Assembly: GCF_005860795.2 (NCBI RefSeq)
Contig: NZ_CP058350.1
Span: forward strand, 2,014,501-2,078,500
Origin: Peteryoungia desertarenae
GTDB taxonomy: Bacteria > Pseudomonadota > Alphaproteobacteria > Rhizobiales > Rhizobiaceae
Direction: 5' to 3'
Length of the DNA: 64,000 bases
Shown: in pieces, positions 52,035-60,480 of the stretch
How positions within the stretch are numbered: the first letter of the stretch is position 1
How the letters are laid out: the number at the start of each line of letters is the position of its first letter
Notes under the pieces: model-generated
Database searches by the model: none
What the model was told of the DNA's origin: nothing
What the model saw: only the letters and a program-made list of their open reading frames with translations
Made by a program: the position numbers and the translations under genes

Positions 52035-52290
52035 GGACTTTCTCGATGAACTGGGCGAGAAGGAAGAAGTTTATGGGGAGGCGCTGAAGCGCGTGCTCTC
52101 CTGGCAGATCGAACAGGCGCGCAAGCAACAGTCGATCAGCAAGTCCGATATGGCGAGGACAATGGGCACCAGTCGTACCCAGGTGGACCGGGTCCTTGAT
52201 CCCAGCAACATTGCCGTCTCCCTCGATACGCTGGAGCGGGCGGCCCGTTCCGTGGGTAAAAGGCTGAAGGTTGAACTGATCGACAGATAA
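51997..52290 (+). CDS. HigA/XRE-type antitoxin
   Basis: This 97-residue protein has an N-terminal region that ends in 'LKRVLSWQIEQARKQQSISK', followed by the helix-turn-helix 'SKSDMARTMGTSRTQVDRVL' and 'SLDTLERAARSVGKRLKVEL', typical of HigA2-like antitoxins paired with Gp49-like toxins. It is intact and starts within the toxin reading region. Confidence 0.85.
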   Translation: MIESNTSSGGTLEDFLDELGEKEEVYGEALKRVLSWQIEQARKQQSISKSDMARTMGTSRTQVDRVLDPSNIAVSLDTLERAARSVGKRLKVELIDR

Positions 52291-52396
52291 GGCCCTGTCG
52301 ATCAGTCTGAACAAGACATTTCCGATCGCTCTCCCACCCTTGAGTTTCGCTGCGTCCCCTGCCAGTGTCTGCGCCCGTTCAGTCACCGGAGCCGTC

Positions 52397-53203
52397 ATGC
52401 TGTCGCTTGTCCGCAAAACCCCGATCCTTGGCGCATTGATGGCGCAGGTCGTTGCCATGCCGCTGGTGGCGGCGGTAACGGCGCTTCTTTCGGGCATGGT
52501 CGACCAGACCCCGCTGATTGCCTTCGCCCTGTTCCTGCAAGGGGCAATCGCTGCCGTGATCTGCCGGCTCTTCGGCCTTGCCAGCTGGTGGCTGCTGATT
52601 GCCTTTCTCTTTCCGCTCGCCATGGCCGGCACCATGTTTGTCGGCAATCTGCCCGCCTGGCCCTTCGGCATCGCCTTTCTGCTGCTGGCCTTCGTCTTTT
52701 CCAACACCACGCGCGGTCGCGTGCCGCTCTATCTCACCAATGCGGCCACCGAACAGACGCTCGCCGATCTCGTGCGTGAGCGTGGTGCACGGCATTTCAT
52801 CGATCTCGGCTCGGGCCTTGGCGGTGTCGTGCGCAAGGTCGCCGAACGCGTGGAAGGGGTGGAGGCGCTGGGCGTCGAAACCGCACCCGGTCCTTTTCTC
52901 GTCTCCTGGCTGAAATCGCGGCTCTCCGGCCATGGCGAAATCCGCCGGCAGAACCTGTTCCTGACGGATCTGTCGAAGGCCGATGTCGTCTATGCCTTTC
53001 TTTCGCCCACCCCCATGCCCGCCCTTTACGAACGCGCCCGCGCCATGATGAAGCCCGGCAGCCTCTTCGTCTCCAACAGCTTCGCGGTCCCGGACGTTAC
53101 CCCGAGCGAAATCTGGGAACTCGACGACCGCCGCAAGACCCGGCTCTATCTCTATGAAATGGGGGAGGGCAGTTCCCCCACATCTGCGAAATCGGAGGTT
53201 TAG
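52397..53203 (+). CDS. Membrane-anchored class I SAM-dependent methyltransferase
   Basis: This 268-residue protein starts at ATG 52397 with GGAG six bases upstream. Residues about 8-105 hold three to four membrane helices ('ALMAQVVAMPLVAAVTALLS', 'ASWWLLIAFLFPLAMAGTMF'). The methyltransferase fold follows: motif I 'FIDLGSGLGGVVRKVAERVE', motif II 'LGVETAPGPF', and 'ADVVYAFLSPTPMPALYERA'. The arrangement resembles small membrane-bound methyltransferases of the ATPSCKMT type. The substrate is unknown. It overlaps the end of the convergent ParE gene by 4 bp. Confidence 0.8.
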   Translation: MLSLVRKTPILGALMAQVVAMPLVAAVTALLSGMVDQTPLIAFALFLQGAIAAVICRLFGLASWWLLIAFLFPLAMAGTMFVGNLPAWPFGIAFLLLAFVFSNTTRGRVPLYLTNAATEQTLADLVRERGARHFIDLGSGLGGVVRKVAERVEGVEALGVETAPGPFLVSWLKSRLSGHGEIRRQNLFLTDLSKADVVYAFLSPTPMPALYERARAMMKPGSLFVSNSFAVPDVTPSEIWELDDRRKTRLYLYEMGEGSSPTSAKSEV

Positions 53204-53514
53204 CCCTCGAAGTCGTAGTCATCTTCGATGGCCACGGACGGCGGTTTTTCGCGCCCATGCCGGATCGTCAGAATTCGGATCTCCGTGTCCAGGATTTCAT
53301 AGTCCACGAGATAGGCGCCCATCACGAAACACCGAAGGTTGGGAACGGGAAGCTCGTGATCTGCTTTGCCCAGATGGCTGAACCGGGCCAAGTTGCCCCG
53401 CATGGTTTTCAACGAGGCCTGAAAGTCCCGAGCGGCCCCGGCATTGACCGAAACTAGATAGCGGGCCTCGCGCTTGATATAGTCCGCCGCGACAAGCGAA
53501 ACCGTGACCTTCAT
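53200..53514 (-). CDS. parE: ParE/RelE-superfamily toxin
   Basis: This 104-residue toxin has 'VSLVAADYIKREARYLVSVN' as the first helices and 'LRCFVMGAYLVDYEILDTEI' plus 'IRILTIRHGREKPP' as the core, the standard ParE pattern. It overlaps the antitoxin gene by ATGA. No lesion is visible, so this pair looks functional. Confidence 0.88.
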   Translation of the reverse strand: MKVTVSLVAADYIKREARYLVSVNAGAARDFQASLKTMRGNLARFSHLGKADHELPVPNLRCFVMGAYLVDYEILDTEIRILTIRHGREKPPSVAIEDDYDFEG

Positions 53515-53771
53515 GCAGCACTGTCTCGAACGATCAGGTCGACCGCCTTGATCACATCGTCGAGATCTTCACCTTCGCCATTTTCCATGGCCTGCCGGGC
53601 GGCAGCGATTTCCAGGATCTCCTTGCCCTCGGTCGCCAGATAGCTCTTCAGCGCACGGACAAAGACCCAGCTGCGACTGCGATCACAAATGGCGGCAATC
53701 GCCTCGATATCGGAAAGCATATCCTTGGGCAGGCGCATGGTGATCGGATCTGACAGCTGACGATCTGACAC
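53511..53771 (-). CDS. parD: Ribbon-helix-helix antitoxin (ParD/CopG-like)
   Basis: This 86-residue protein has the ribbon strand 'SDPITMRLPKDMLSDIEAIA' and then 'CDRSRSWVFVRALKSYLATE', typical of CopG/ParD antitoxins. The C-terminus is acidic ('ENGEGEDLDDVIKAVDLIVR') and wraps the toxin. It is first in the operon behind a dyad operator. Confidence 0.88.
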   Translation of the reverse strand: MSDRQLSDPITMRLPKDMLSDIEAIAAICDRSRSWVFVRALKSYLATEGKEILEIAAARQAMENGEGEDLDDVIKAVDLIVRDSAA

Positions 53772-53778
53772 GATTTTT

Positions 53779-53802
53779 TCCTCTATTTGTAATACAGAGA
53801 GG
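53779..53802 (-). promoter_or_regulatory. Dyad operator of ParDE operon
   Basis: TCCTCT (53779-53784) and AGAGGA (53797-53802) flank an AT-rich 12-bp centre with a TGTATTAC motif. It lies 8-31 bp upstream of the antitoxin start. Autorepression by the ParD-like protein is inferred. Confidence 0.5.
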
Positions 53803-53861
53803 ATAAATCATGAACCGGGATCGGTCAAACCACCCGAGCCCGGCCACGCCACCACCGCCCC

Positions 53862-56063
53862 TCAGTTCGTCGCACCCGTTACTTTCGGTTCGGTCGGATC
53901 AATCGTCCCGCGCACCACGGTCTCCCCCACGCTGGTCAGCCCCGGCGCCTCGGTCAGCCGGGCGGCAATGTCGCGGATCAGGCGGGTCGATTGCGACGAC
54001 AGCGAGCGCGGTCGGGCGACCTGTGGCGTGCTGCCATCCTCGGCCGGCCGGGCATTGGCCATTTCGCTGAGCGCCTTCGGATCCGGCAGGGGATTGTCGA
54101 CGCCGGGGATCGGCTTCAGGTCGATGCCCTGATGGGCATAGTCCATCAGCTTCTTGAAGGTCATCGCCGGCAGCGAGCCGCCCGTCATGTTGTTGGTCGA
54201 GGTATAGTCGTCATTGCCGAACCAGACGGCGGTCGTGTAATTGCCGGTATAGCCGACGAACCAGGCATCGCGGTAGGCCTGTGTCGTGCCCGTCTTGCCG
54301 GCGGTCAGGATGCCGCCATCAAGGGCCGCGCGCCGCGCCGTGCCCGAATAGGGAATGGTCGACATCATCTGGTTCATCGCGTGCGCGGCCTGCTCGGACA
54401 GGATGCGCGCCGGTTCCGGCTCGTCGCGCTCCACGTCATAGAGAACTTCGCCGGCATAATTGGTGATCTGCGCAATGCCATGGCGACGGCTGGCAAGCCC
54501 GCCGGCCGGCAGCACCGCATAGGCGGTTGCCTGATCCATCACCGTCAGTTCCGCCGTGCCAAGCGGGATCGTCACATCCTTCTTGATCGGCGTTTCAACG
54601 CCCATGGCTTTCGTCATCTGAATGATCGCGTCGATGCCGAGCTTGTCCTTGGCGAGCCGCACCGGGATCGTGTTGATCGATCTTGCCAGCGCCACCGTCA
54701 TCGTCATGCGCCCGGCATAGCTGCGGCCATAATTCTGCGGGCTCCAGTTGCCCCAGGAAACGGGCGCATCGACCACGATCGTATCGGGCGTGTAGCCGTT
54801 TTCCATCGCCAGCGCATAGGTATACATCTTGAAGGACGAACCCGGCTGGCGCAGCGCCCGTGTTGCCCGGTTGAACTGGCTTTCGCCATAGTCGCGACCG
54901 CCGACCATGGCGCGCACGGCCCCACCGTTCTCGATCATCACCAGCGCGCCCTGCCGCACCCGGTAGCTTTCGCCATATTCGCGCAGCGAAGCCGCAACGG
55001 CCTCCTCCGCCACCTGCTGCAGGCCGGGATCGATCGTTGTGCGCACAACCAGCGTATGATCCTTCAGCCGCGCGCCGATCCGCTGAACCTCTTCAAAGGC
55101 CCAGTCGAGGAAATAGTCCGGCGCATCCTTTTCGCCCCGGTCGACGACGGAGGCCGGATTGCGCCGCGCGGCCACCACCTGGCCTTCGGTCATCAACCCG
55201 CTCTGCACCATATTGGTCAGAACGTCATTGGCGCGCGCACGCGCCGCCGGCAGGTTGACATGCGGCGCATATTTCGCCGGCGCCTTGAACAGGCCGGCCA
55301 GCATGGCGGCTTCCGCCAGCGTGACTTCGGTGATGTTCTTGCCGAAATAGAATTGCGAGGCCGCCGCCGCCCCGAAGGTGCCGCCACCCATATAGGCGCG
55401 GTCGAGATAGAGCGACAGGATTTCCTTCTTCGACAGATTGGCCTCGAGCCAGAGCGCCAGGAAGGCTTCCTTGATCTTGCGCTCGATCGAGCGTTCATTG
55501 GTCAGGAAGAGGTTCTTCGCCAGCTGCTGGGTCAGCGTCGAGCCGCCCTGGACCACTTCGCCCGCCTTGGCATTCTCGCTCATGGCGCGCGCAAGGCCGA
55601 TGAAGTCGATGCCGAAATGCTCGAAGAAGCGCCGGTCCTCGGTGGCCAGAACCGCCTTGACCAGATGATCGGGCAGCTCGTCCACCGGCACGGAATTTTC
55701 ATGAATGATGCCGCGATGGCCGATCGGATTGCCGTAGCGGTCGAGAAAGGTCACGGCAAAATTGTCGTGGTTGCGCCAGTCCTTCGCCGTCTCTTCGAGC
55801 GCCGGCTGGGCCAGCATCAACAGAACCACGGCCCCCGCCGTACCCAGCGTTGCCGCCTCGCTGGAGAGCTCGACAAGGAGCTTCTTGAAGCCACGCACGC
55901 GAAACCGCCTGGAAAAGATGGTAATCTCTTCCCACATCTCGACCAGACGATAGCCGGCATTCCAGAGCGAGGAATCGATCCAGCTGTCGATCTGCAGGAA
56001 GATATGGCGCTTCAGCCGGGGCTTCTTTTCGGGTTCTGGCTTTATGTCCTCGGTCACGTTCAT
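53862..56063 (-). CDS. Class A penicillin-binding protein (PBP1A type)
   Basis: This 733-residue bifunctional peptidoglycan synthase has a cytoplasmic N-terminus and one membrane helix ('LGTAGAVVLLMLAQPALE'). The glycosyltransferase domain has 'AVLATEDRRFFEHFGIDFIG', 'GGSTLTQQLAKNLFL' and 'KEILSLYLDRAYMGGGTFGA'. The transpeptidase domain has the active-site serine in 'QPGSSFKMYTYALAME', SxN in 'ARSINTIPVRLA', and KTG in 'GILTAGKTGTTQAYRDAWFV'. The C-terminal tail is Pro/Ser-rich. All catalytic motifs are intact. It is transcribed alone. Confidence 0.93.
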   Translation of the reverse strand: MNVTEDIKPEPEKKPRLKRHIFLQIDSWIDSSLWNAGYRLVEMWEEITIFSRRFRVRGFKKLLVELSSEAATLGTAGAVVLLMLAQPALEETAKDWRNHDNFAVTFLDRYGNPIGHRGIIHENSVPVDELPDHLVKAVLATEDRRFFEHFGIDFIGLARAMSENAKAGEVVQGGSTLTQQLAKNLFLTNERSIERKIKEAFLALWLEANLSKKEILSLYLDRAYMGGGTFGAAAASQFYFGKNITEVTLAEAAMLAGLFKAPAKYAPHVNLPAARARANDVLTNMVQSGLMTEGQVVAARRNPASVVDRGEKDAPDYFLDWAFEEVQRIGARLKDHTLVVRTTIDPGLQQVAEEAVAASLREYGESYRVRQGALVMIENGGAVRAMVGGRDYGESQFNRATRALRQPGSSFKMYTYALAMENGYTPDTIVVDAPVSWGNWSPQNYGRSYAGRMTMTVALARSINTIPVRLAKDKLGIDAIIQMTKAMGVETPIKKDVTIPLGTAELTVMDQATAYAVLPAGGLASRRHGIAQITNYAGEVLYDVERDEPEPARILSEQAAHAMNQMMSTIPYSGTARRAALDGGILTAGKTGTTQAYRDAWFVGYTGNYTTAVWFGNDDYTSTNNMTGGSLPAMTFKKLMDYAHQGIDLKPIPGVDNPLPDPKALSEMANARPAEDGSTPQVARPRSLSSQSTRLIRDIAARLTEAPGLTSVGETVVRGTIDPTEPKVTGATN

Positions 56064-56254
56064 GCTGTCCAGAGATGGAGCTGCGGGAAATGACTTGACG
56101 CGCTGGTCTGAAAGGGCGAGGACCGCGACGCGACAAGGCTATGCAGGCGATGCTGATAAATGATCCATTTGCCGCAAAAGAACAAGAAAAAACCATGCGG
56201 CGGCGAGGCAATGGCGAAGACGAAAATGCAGAAATTCTGTGCCGGAACAGGCTG

Positions 56255-56719
56255 ATGAGCGATTTACCCTATTGGAAGAAAAAGACGTTCGCCGAAATGT
56301 CGCTCACCGAATGGGAAGCGCTCTGCGACGGCTGCGGCCTCTGTTGTCTCAACAAGCTGGAGGACTGGGACACCGGCGAGGTGGTTTTCACTTCCGTTGC
56401 CTGCCGCCTGCTCGACGGACAAACCTGCCGCTGCAGGGATTATGACAACCGCCGGGCCACCGTCCCCGACTGCATCCAGCTGACGCCAGACCAGGTGGAG
56501 CGGATTGCCTGGTTGCCGCCGACCTGCGGCTACCGGCTGATTCATGAAGGCCGCGACCTCTACTGGTGGCATCCGCTCGTCTCCGGTGACCCCGACACGG
56601 TCCACGAGGCCGGCATCTCGGCCAAGGACCGCACGGTCTCGGAAGAAAACGTCGCCGTCGAGGATTTCGAGGACTACGTCGTCGACTGGCCGATCCGGAT
56701 CGAGGGAGAGCGGGGGTAG
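56255..56719 (+). CDS. YcgN-family cysteine-cluster protein
   Basis: This 154-residue protein starts at ATG 56255. Eight cysteines are arranged as in the UPF0260/YcgN family: '[20 protein letters not shown]', '[20 protein letters not shown]', 'VPDCIQLTP' and 'LPPTCGYRL'. They probably bind zinc or an Fe-S cluster. '[20 protein letters not shown]' is also conserved. The function is unknown. An in-frame extension upstream to 56141 is rejected as unconserved. Confidence 0.9.
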   Translation: MSDLPYWKKKTFAEMSLTEWEALCDGCGLCCLNKLEDWDTGEVVFTSVACRLLDGQTCRCRDYDNRRATVPDCIQLTPDQVERIAWLPPTCGYRLIHEGRDLYWWHPLVSGDPDTVHEAGISAKDRTVSEENVAVEDFEDYVVDWPIRIEGERG

Positions 56720-56739
56720 GGAAAGAAAGGCCCAAAAAC

Positions 56740-57000
56740 TCAGTTATCCCTGCTTTCGCGAATGCTGCGCGCCTGCCTGGCAATGGATCTCAGCTCCAGC
56801 CAAAGGCCAAAGATGGCTACCGGTATGCCCACTCCAAACAGAAGGATCATGACTAAAGTGTCCCTGTCCCTCTCGGTGGGGTTCGTGACTCCATTGAGCA
56901 GGGTCATAGTGGGAAGCAAGAAATACAAGAAAATGCGAAAGGCCGCACCGGCATCAATCGCCCGAATCCAATCCCGAAGTGATGTTTCTCTTCGTTTCAT
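56740..57000 (-). CDS. Small two-helix membrane protein of unknown function
   Basis: This 86-residue protein has two hydrophobic helices ('AAFRIFLYFLLPTMTLLNGV' and 'TLVMILLFGVGIPVAIFGLW') with a basic N-terminus and tail. No clear ribosome site is seen, and base composition is lower in GC than nearby genes. I do not recognise a family. Confidence 0.45.
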   Translation of the reverse strand: MKRRETSLRDWIRAIDAGAAFRIFLYFLLPTMTLLNGVTNPTERDRDTLVMILLFGVGIPVAIFGLWLELRSIARQARSIRESRDN

Positions 57001-57084
57001 AGTCGAAAATCAGGCCTTCCGTGATTGCGAGTGCTGACTGCGAACAGTGGCGTGGCATCTTTGCCCCACGGATCTCGGCCAACC

Positions 57085-57408
57085 TCACCCGATCCCCATG
57101 AATACCGCAAGGCTGCGCGTCACCTGCAGCATGGTCGCCTCGTCCAGTTGGCCGATTAGCCTGCCGACCTTGTCGCGCCTGATCGACATGATCTTGTCCA
57201 CCATGATCTGAGAAGGCAGGGTCAGGCCGTTGAGTGGCGTGGGGGAAACAGAAATCCGCAACAGGCTGGCTTCAATCACCGTGCTGGTCATCAGCAACAC
57301 TGTGACGGTTCCGGTGTCTTGAAAACTGTCGCTCTGGATGATCAGGGCTGGGCGCGGCTTGCCGAAGTCGCCGGATATGGCAACAGTGACGATATCGCCG
57401 CGCTTTAC
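57085..57408 (-). pseudogene. mazF/pemK toxin gene with lost start codon
   Basis: The frame reads 'VKRGDIVTVAISGDFGKPRP', 'ALIIQSDSFQDTGTVTVLLM', 'TSTVIEASLLRISVSP' and 'LPSQIMVDKIMSIRRDKVGR', a complete MazF/PemK ribonuclease of 107 residues. The codon at its expected start (57408-57406) is GTA, not GTG. Family neighbours usually overlap as GTGA with the antitoxin stop; here it is GTAA, so the antitoxin stop became TAA and stayed functional. The next in-frame start lies 36 codons downstream (about 57300), beyond the conserved first strands. The toxin is therefore probably silent or very weakly made. Confidence 0.75.
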
Positions 57409-57632
57409 CCATTATCCTCCGCGAGGTCCAGATCCGCCAGCGCGTCATCGAGAAGTTCGTGAAGTCCCGGGTCCCTCCGGTCAGCCTCGGCTGTCAGCCT
57501 CGCCTGGCGCGCGCATTCCTCGGCAAAGCCGGGACGCCGTGTGTCGGGCAGCCAGATCTGGACAGGGCGCAACCCTTGCGCCCTGAGGCTTTCACGTCTC
57601 TTCTGTACGCGATGTCCCACAGGGGTCGCCAT
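57405..57632 (-). CDS. MazE-family antitoxin (DUF3018)
   Basis: This 75-residue antitoxin has 'RVQKRRESLRAQGLRPVQIW' and 'LPDTRRPGFAEECARQARLT', the diagnostic DUF3018 pattern, and an acidic end 'LLDDALADLDLAEDNG'. It is first in the operon and overlaps the toxin frame by 4 bp. It is intact. Confidence 0.88.
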   Translation of the reverse strand: MATPVGHRVQKRRESLRAQGLRPVQIWLPDTRRPGFAEECARQARLTAEADRRDPGLHELLDDALADLDLAEDNG

Positions 57633-57707
57633 CGCACGCCTCCTTATCGCCTAAGACGTTACATGTAACACATACCGGCCATGTTGCCAACCGGATGCAT
57701 CCAACCC

Positions 57708-58502
57708 TCACTCCACCTTCTGCATCGACCAAAGCGTCCGCACATCGCTCCCCGTCGCGGGGCCGCCGAGCATGGGGCCGGGGACGGTGCCGGGGCCGAA
57801 GCCGGCCGCAGGGGGCGCGTTGGAAAGTGCATTGGCCGCCTCGCGGGCAAAGTCGAAGGCCAGCTTGTTGAGGCGAGGGGAGGCGCCGTATTCGGGCGCC
57901 TTGGGACCGCTCATGGAAACGGTGATCGAGCCGTCGTCGGTCTTGGTGATCGGCGCAATCTCCTGAAGCGGCTGGCCGGTCTGCACGTCATAGATGCGAA
58001 GCCCCGCCACCAGTTGCGGCGTGTCCGGCCGCCGTACCCCGTCGATCGTGACCTCCGCGCCGGTCAGCTGCTGCAGGCTGAGCCGGCTGCGGATGAAGAC
58101 GGAATAGACGACGACCTCGGCCCGTGCCGGCCGCGTGCCCTTGAACAGTGGCGTCAGCTGGTCGCGCAGATGCGGGGTGATGTGGGCATTGATCGCCTGC
58201 TGCATTGCCGCCTGCCGGGCCTGTTGATTGGTCAGGCCGAGCCGTGTTCCAAGCCCATCGATGGCCGAAGACGAAACCGACCGGTTGATGTCGCCCTCAA
58301 GATCGGACACCAGCAGCGGCTGGTTCAGCTGCGAATAATCGACCGTGATCTCGGCGAGCGAATACTGGGCGAGGGAGCTTGAGCCCTGCGGCGCGGATGG
58401 CGCCTGGCAGGCCGCAAGCAGGGATAGCAGGGCGGCGGCAAGGGTGTAGCGGACAGCCTGAAAAAACGGACGATCGCTGAAAAAGCAGGGCATGAAAATC
58501 AT
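57708..58502 (-). CDS. Putative lipoprotein of unknown function
   Basis: This 264-residue protein has an N-terminal signal with a lipobox 'LLSLLAAC', so it is a probable lipoprotein with Cys about 32. The mature part has 'AEITVDYSQLNQPLLVSDLE', 'VEVVVYSVF'-like strands and 'LRIYDVQTGQPLQEIAPITK', and it ends in a Gly/Pro-rich tail. I do not recognise a function. ATG 58493 is an alternative start. Its promoter region faces the MarR operon. Confidence 0.6.
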   Translation of the reverse strand: MIFMPCFFSDRPFFQAVRYTLAAALLSLLAACQAPSAPQGSSSLAQYSLAEITVDYSQLNQPLLVSDLEGDINRSVSSSAIDGLGTRLGLTNQQARQAAMQQAINAHITPHLRDQLTPLFKGTRPARAEVVVYSVFIRSRLSLQQLTGAEVTIDGVRRPDTPQLVAGLRIYDVQTGQPLQEIAPITKTDDGSITVSMSGPKAPEYGASPRLNKLAFDFAREAANALSNAPPAAGFGPGTVPGPMLGGPATGSDVRTLWSMQKVE

Positions 58503-58647
58503 GGAAAACCCTCGCCGGAAAGAATGGGCGAAGAGTGAGGCCTGTCGCTGTCTCGGTCAAGCCGGCAACGAGGGGCGAGGCTGCTGGTCGATGCCTTCGG
58601 TTCCTGTTTTTGAAGCGCTGCCACCTCCCGATACAATCAGATCAAGC

Positions 58648-58676
58648 CCATATTGACAATCTAATTGTCAATATGG
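58648..58676 (+). promoter_or_regulatory. MarR operator: 29-bp perfect palindrome
   Basis: CCATATTGACAAT (58648-58660) and ATTGTCAATATGG (58664-58676) form a perfect inverted repeat around CTA. TATAAT follows at 58681-58686, and the MarR start is at 58690. A TTGACA box is embedded in the left arm. This is a textbook position for autorepression by the downstream MarR protein. Confidence 0.8.
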
Positions 58677-58689
58677 CATCTATAATGTC

Positions 58690-59142
58690 ATGAGAAAAAT
58701 CGAGCAGCTTTATCGACTGATCTGGTTGTCGCGTCCGCTGATGCAGGCGGCGGAGGCCTGTGTCGAGCGGGGGCTGGATGGCACGAGCTTGACGGTGAGA
58801 ATGCGCGCCATCCTCGAAATCCTGTCCGCCCATGGCAGCGCGACCGTTCCGGATCTTGCCATGCGGCTTGAGATCAAGCGGCAATATGTCCAGCTGATGG
58901 TCAACGAAACGCTGGCCGAAGGCCTAACGGTTGCCCGGCCGAACCCGCGCCACAAGCGCTCCACGCTGATTGCCCTGACGCCGAAAGGGCAGGGCCTGAT
59001 CGAAGAGGTCGTCGCCCGCGAGAAGCGGCTGCTCGAACAGATGGGCACTGACATGGACGAGAGAGATATCGTCACCGCGCTCAAACTCGTTGAAACACTG
59101 ATCGGCAAGCTGAAGACCCATTCGGGAGAACAATTCAGATGA
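58690..59142 (+). CDS. MarR-family transcriptional regulator
   Basis: This 150-residue winged-helix regulator has 'MRAILEILSAHGSATVPDLA' and 'MRLEIKRQYVQLMVNETLAE' as the DNA-binding helices, and a wing 'PRHKRSTLIALTPKGQGLIE'. It is followed by, and overlaps by 4 bp, an isochorismatase-like hydrolase gene. The perfect palindrome just upstream is its likely operator. The ligand is unknown. Confidence 0.9.
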   Translation: MRKIEQLYRLIWLSRPLMQAAEACVERGLDGTSLTVRMRAILEILSAHGSATVPDLAMRLEIKRQYVQLMVNETLAEGLTVARPNPRHKRSTLIALTPKGQGLIEEVVAREKRLLEQMGTDMDERDIVTALKLVETLIGKLKTHSGEQFR

Positions 59143-59771
59143 CCGGCACGCTTTTGATCGTGGCAGGCCTTGCCGTCCTTGCCGGGCTCTTCTGGCTCGC
59201 CAATGGTGTGCGCCAGATCGGGGCCGTCAGCAGTGGTGTGCCGATCGGGCAGCGTTCCGGTACGGCCTTGCTCTTGATCGACCTTCAGGCGGTGTTCTGG
59301 GACGAAGGGCCCTATGCCGGCGCGGCCAAGGCCGATGCCAAAGCGGCGATCCTTGCCGAAGTGTCGGCAGCCAGGGCCGAGGCCATGCCCGTCATTGCGC
59401 TGCGCCAGGAGTGGTCCATTCCCTCGACCAGGCTCATCGCGCGCCTCCTGATGAAAGGCCAGGCGTTAAGCGGCACGCCGGGAACCGCGCTTGCGGCCCC
59501 CTTTGCCGGGCTCGCCGATCATGTCCTGGTCAAGAGGGTGCAGGATTCCTTCGAGACCGGCGAACTGGACGCGCTTTTGGAAAAGCTCGACATCGGCAGG
59601 CTCAGGATTGTCGGACTGGACATGAATTATTGCGTGGCCAAGACGGCACTTGCCGCTCGGCTGCGGGGCTATGCCGTGGAGATCGTTACCGCTGCGACCC
59701 TCGCGGCCAATCCGGCCGCCACGGCGCGCACCTGTGCAGCGCTCGCCGAACATGGTGTGGCGCTGCGATAG
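59139..59771 (+). CDS. Membrane-anchored isochorismatase-family cysteine hydrolase
   Basis: This 210-residue protein has an N-terminal membrane helix ('LLIVAGLAVLAGLFWLANGV'), unusual for this family. The catalytic triad is Asp in 'ALLLIDLQAVFWDEGPYA', Lys in 'HVLVKRVQDSFETGELDALL' and Cys in 'RIVGLDMNYCVAKTALAARL'. It probably hydrolyses an amide such as nicotinamide-like or ureido compounds, but the substrate is not predictable. It is co-translated with marR (ATGA overlap). Confidence 0.88.
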   Translation: MTGTLLIVAGLAVLAGLFWLANGVRQIGAVSSGVPIGQRSGTALLLIDLQAVFWDEGPYAGAAKADAKAAILAEVSAARAEAMPVIALRQEWSIPSTRLIARLLMKGQALSGTPGTALAAPFAGLADHVLVKRVQDSFETGELDALLEKLDIGRLRIVGLDMNYCVAKTALAARLRGYAVEIVTAATLAANPAATARTCAALAEHGVALR

Positions 59772-60017
59772 AATAGCCCGGGGTCTTGCTGCGGGTGGCC
59801 CGTTCTTGGTGCCAAACGAAGGCGCCCTCTCCACGAAATCACAGGCGCCCTGTCGCAAGTCCTTGGCGGAAAAGGATTTTCGGTTCGATACTTGTCGTTT
59901 TCCGCACCGGTTATACCACTCTCCCGAAGCGATGCAGGAGATGGTCGCGATGCTGATCTTGAAGACAGCAGCCCATGCGATACGGTCGCTTGAGGTATTG
60001 GCGCAGGAGCATGAGAC

Positions 60018-60455
60018 ATGAAGGCAGAAAAGACCACAAAGCCGAAGAAACCGACCGACTGGCGCAAGCGCTTCAGCGCCGCCAAGGAGCCGCATGTGGT
60101 CATGCTCTCCTCGCCCTTTGCCGGCGTGCCATCAGGCGCGATGATGCTGATTTCCTCGCCGGGCGAGATCGCGCGTTATGTCGCCGCGATCCCCGCAGGC
60201 GAAACCCGGACCATCGCGCGGTTGCGCAGCGACCTTGCCAGACGGGCCAAGGCGGATGCGATGTGCCCGGTCACCACGTCGATCTATCTGCGTGTCGTCG
60301 CCGAAGTGGCGCTCGACGAGCTGGAGGCGGGAAAGCCGATGGACGAGGTCGTGCCCTTCTGGCGCGTCATCGAGCCGAAGGACAAGCTCGCCGCCAAACT
60401 CTCCTGCGGGCCGGAACGCCTCGAACATTTGCGGGCGCTGGAGGCGGGAGGCTGA
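60018..60455 (+). CDS. Rhizobial protein with faint MGMT-like C-terminal region
   Basis: This protein has 145 residues. 'KPTDWRKRFSAAKEPHVVML' opens it, then 'LISSPGEIARYVAAIPAGET', 'DLARRAKADAMCPVTTSIYL' and 'VVPFWRVIEPKDKLAAKLSC'. 'VPFWRV' sits where methylguanine methyltransferases have P-C-H-R-V, and the helix before it resembles the recognition helix of alkyltransferase-like proteins, but this is weak. The Cys is absent there. Lysine-rich N-terminus, no signal. The 246 bp before it hold no gene. Confidence 0.6.
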   Translation: MKAEKTTKPKKPTDWRKRFSAAKEPHVVMLSSPFAGVPSGAMMLISSPGEIARYVAAIPAGETRTIARLRSDLARRAKADAMCPVTTSIYLRVVAEVALDELEAGKPMDEVVPFWRVIEPKDKLAAKLSCGPERLEHLRALEAGG

Positions 60456-60480
60456 TACCGCGCGCGTCCGTGCGCAACCG

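Noticed and set aside
53991-56093. 700-codon open frame on the plus strand
   Set aside because: It is antisense to the penicillin-binding protein gene, whose catalytic motifs are all intact. GC-rich codon bias creates such long mirror frames.
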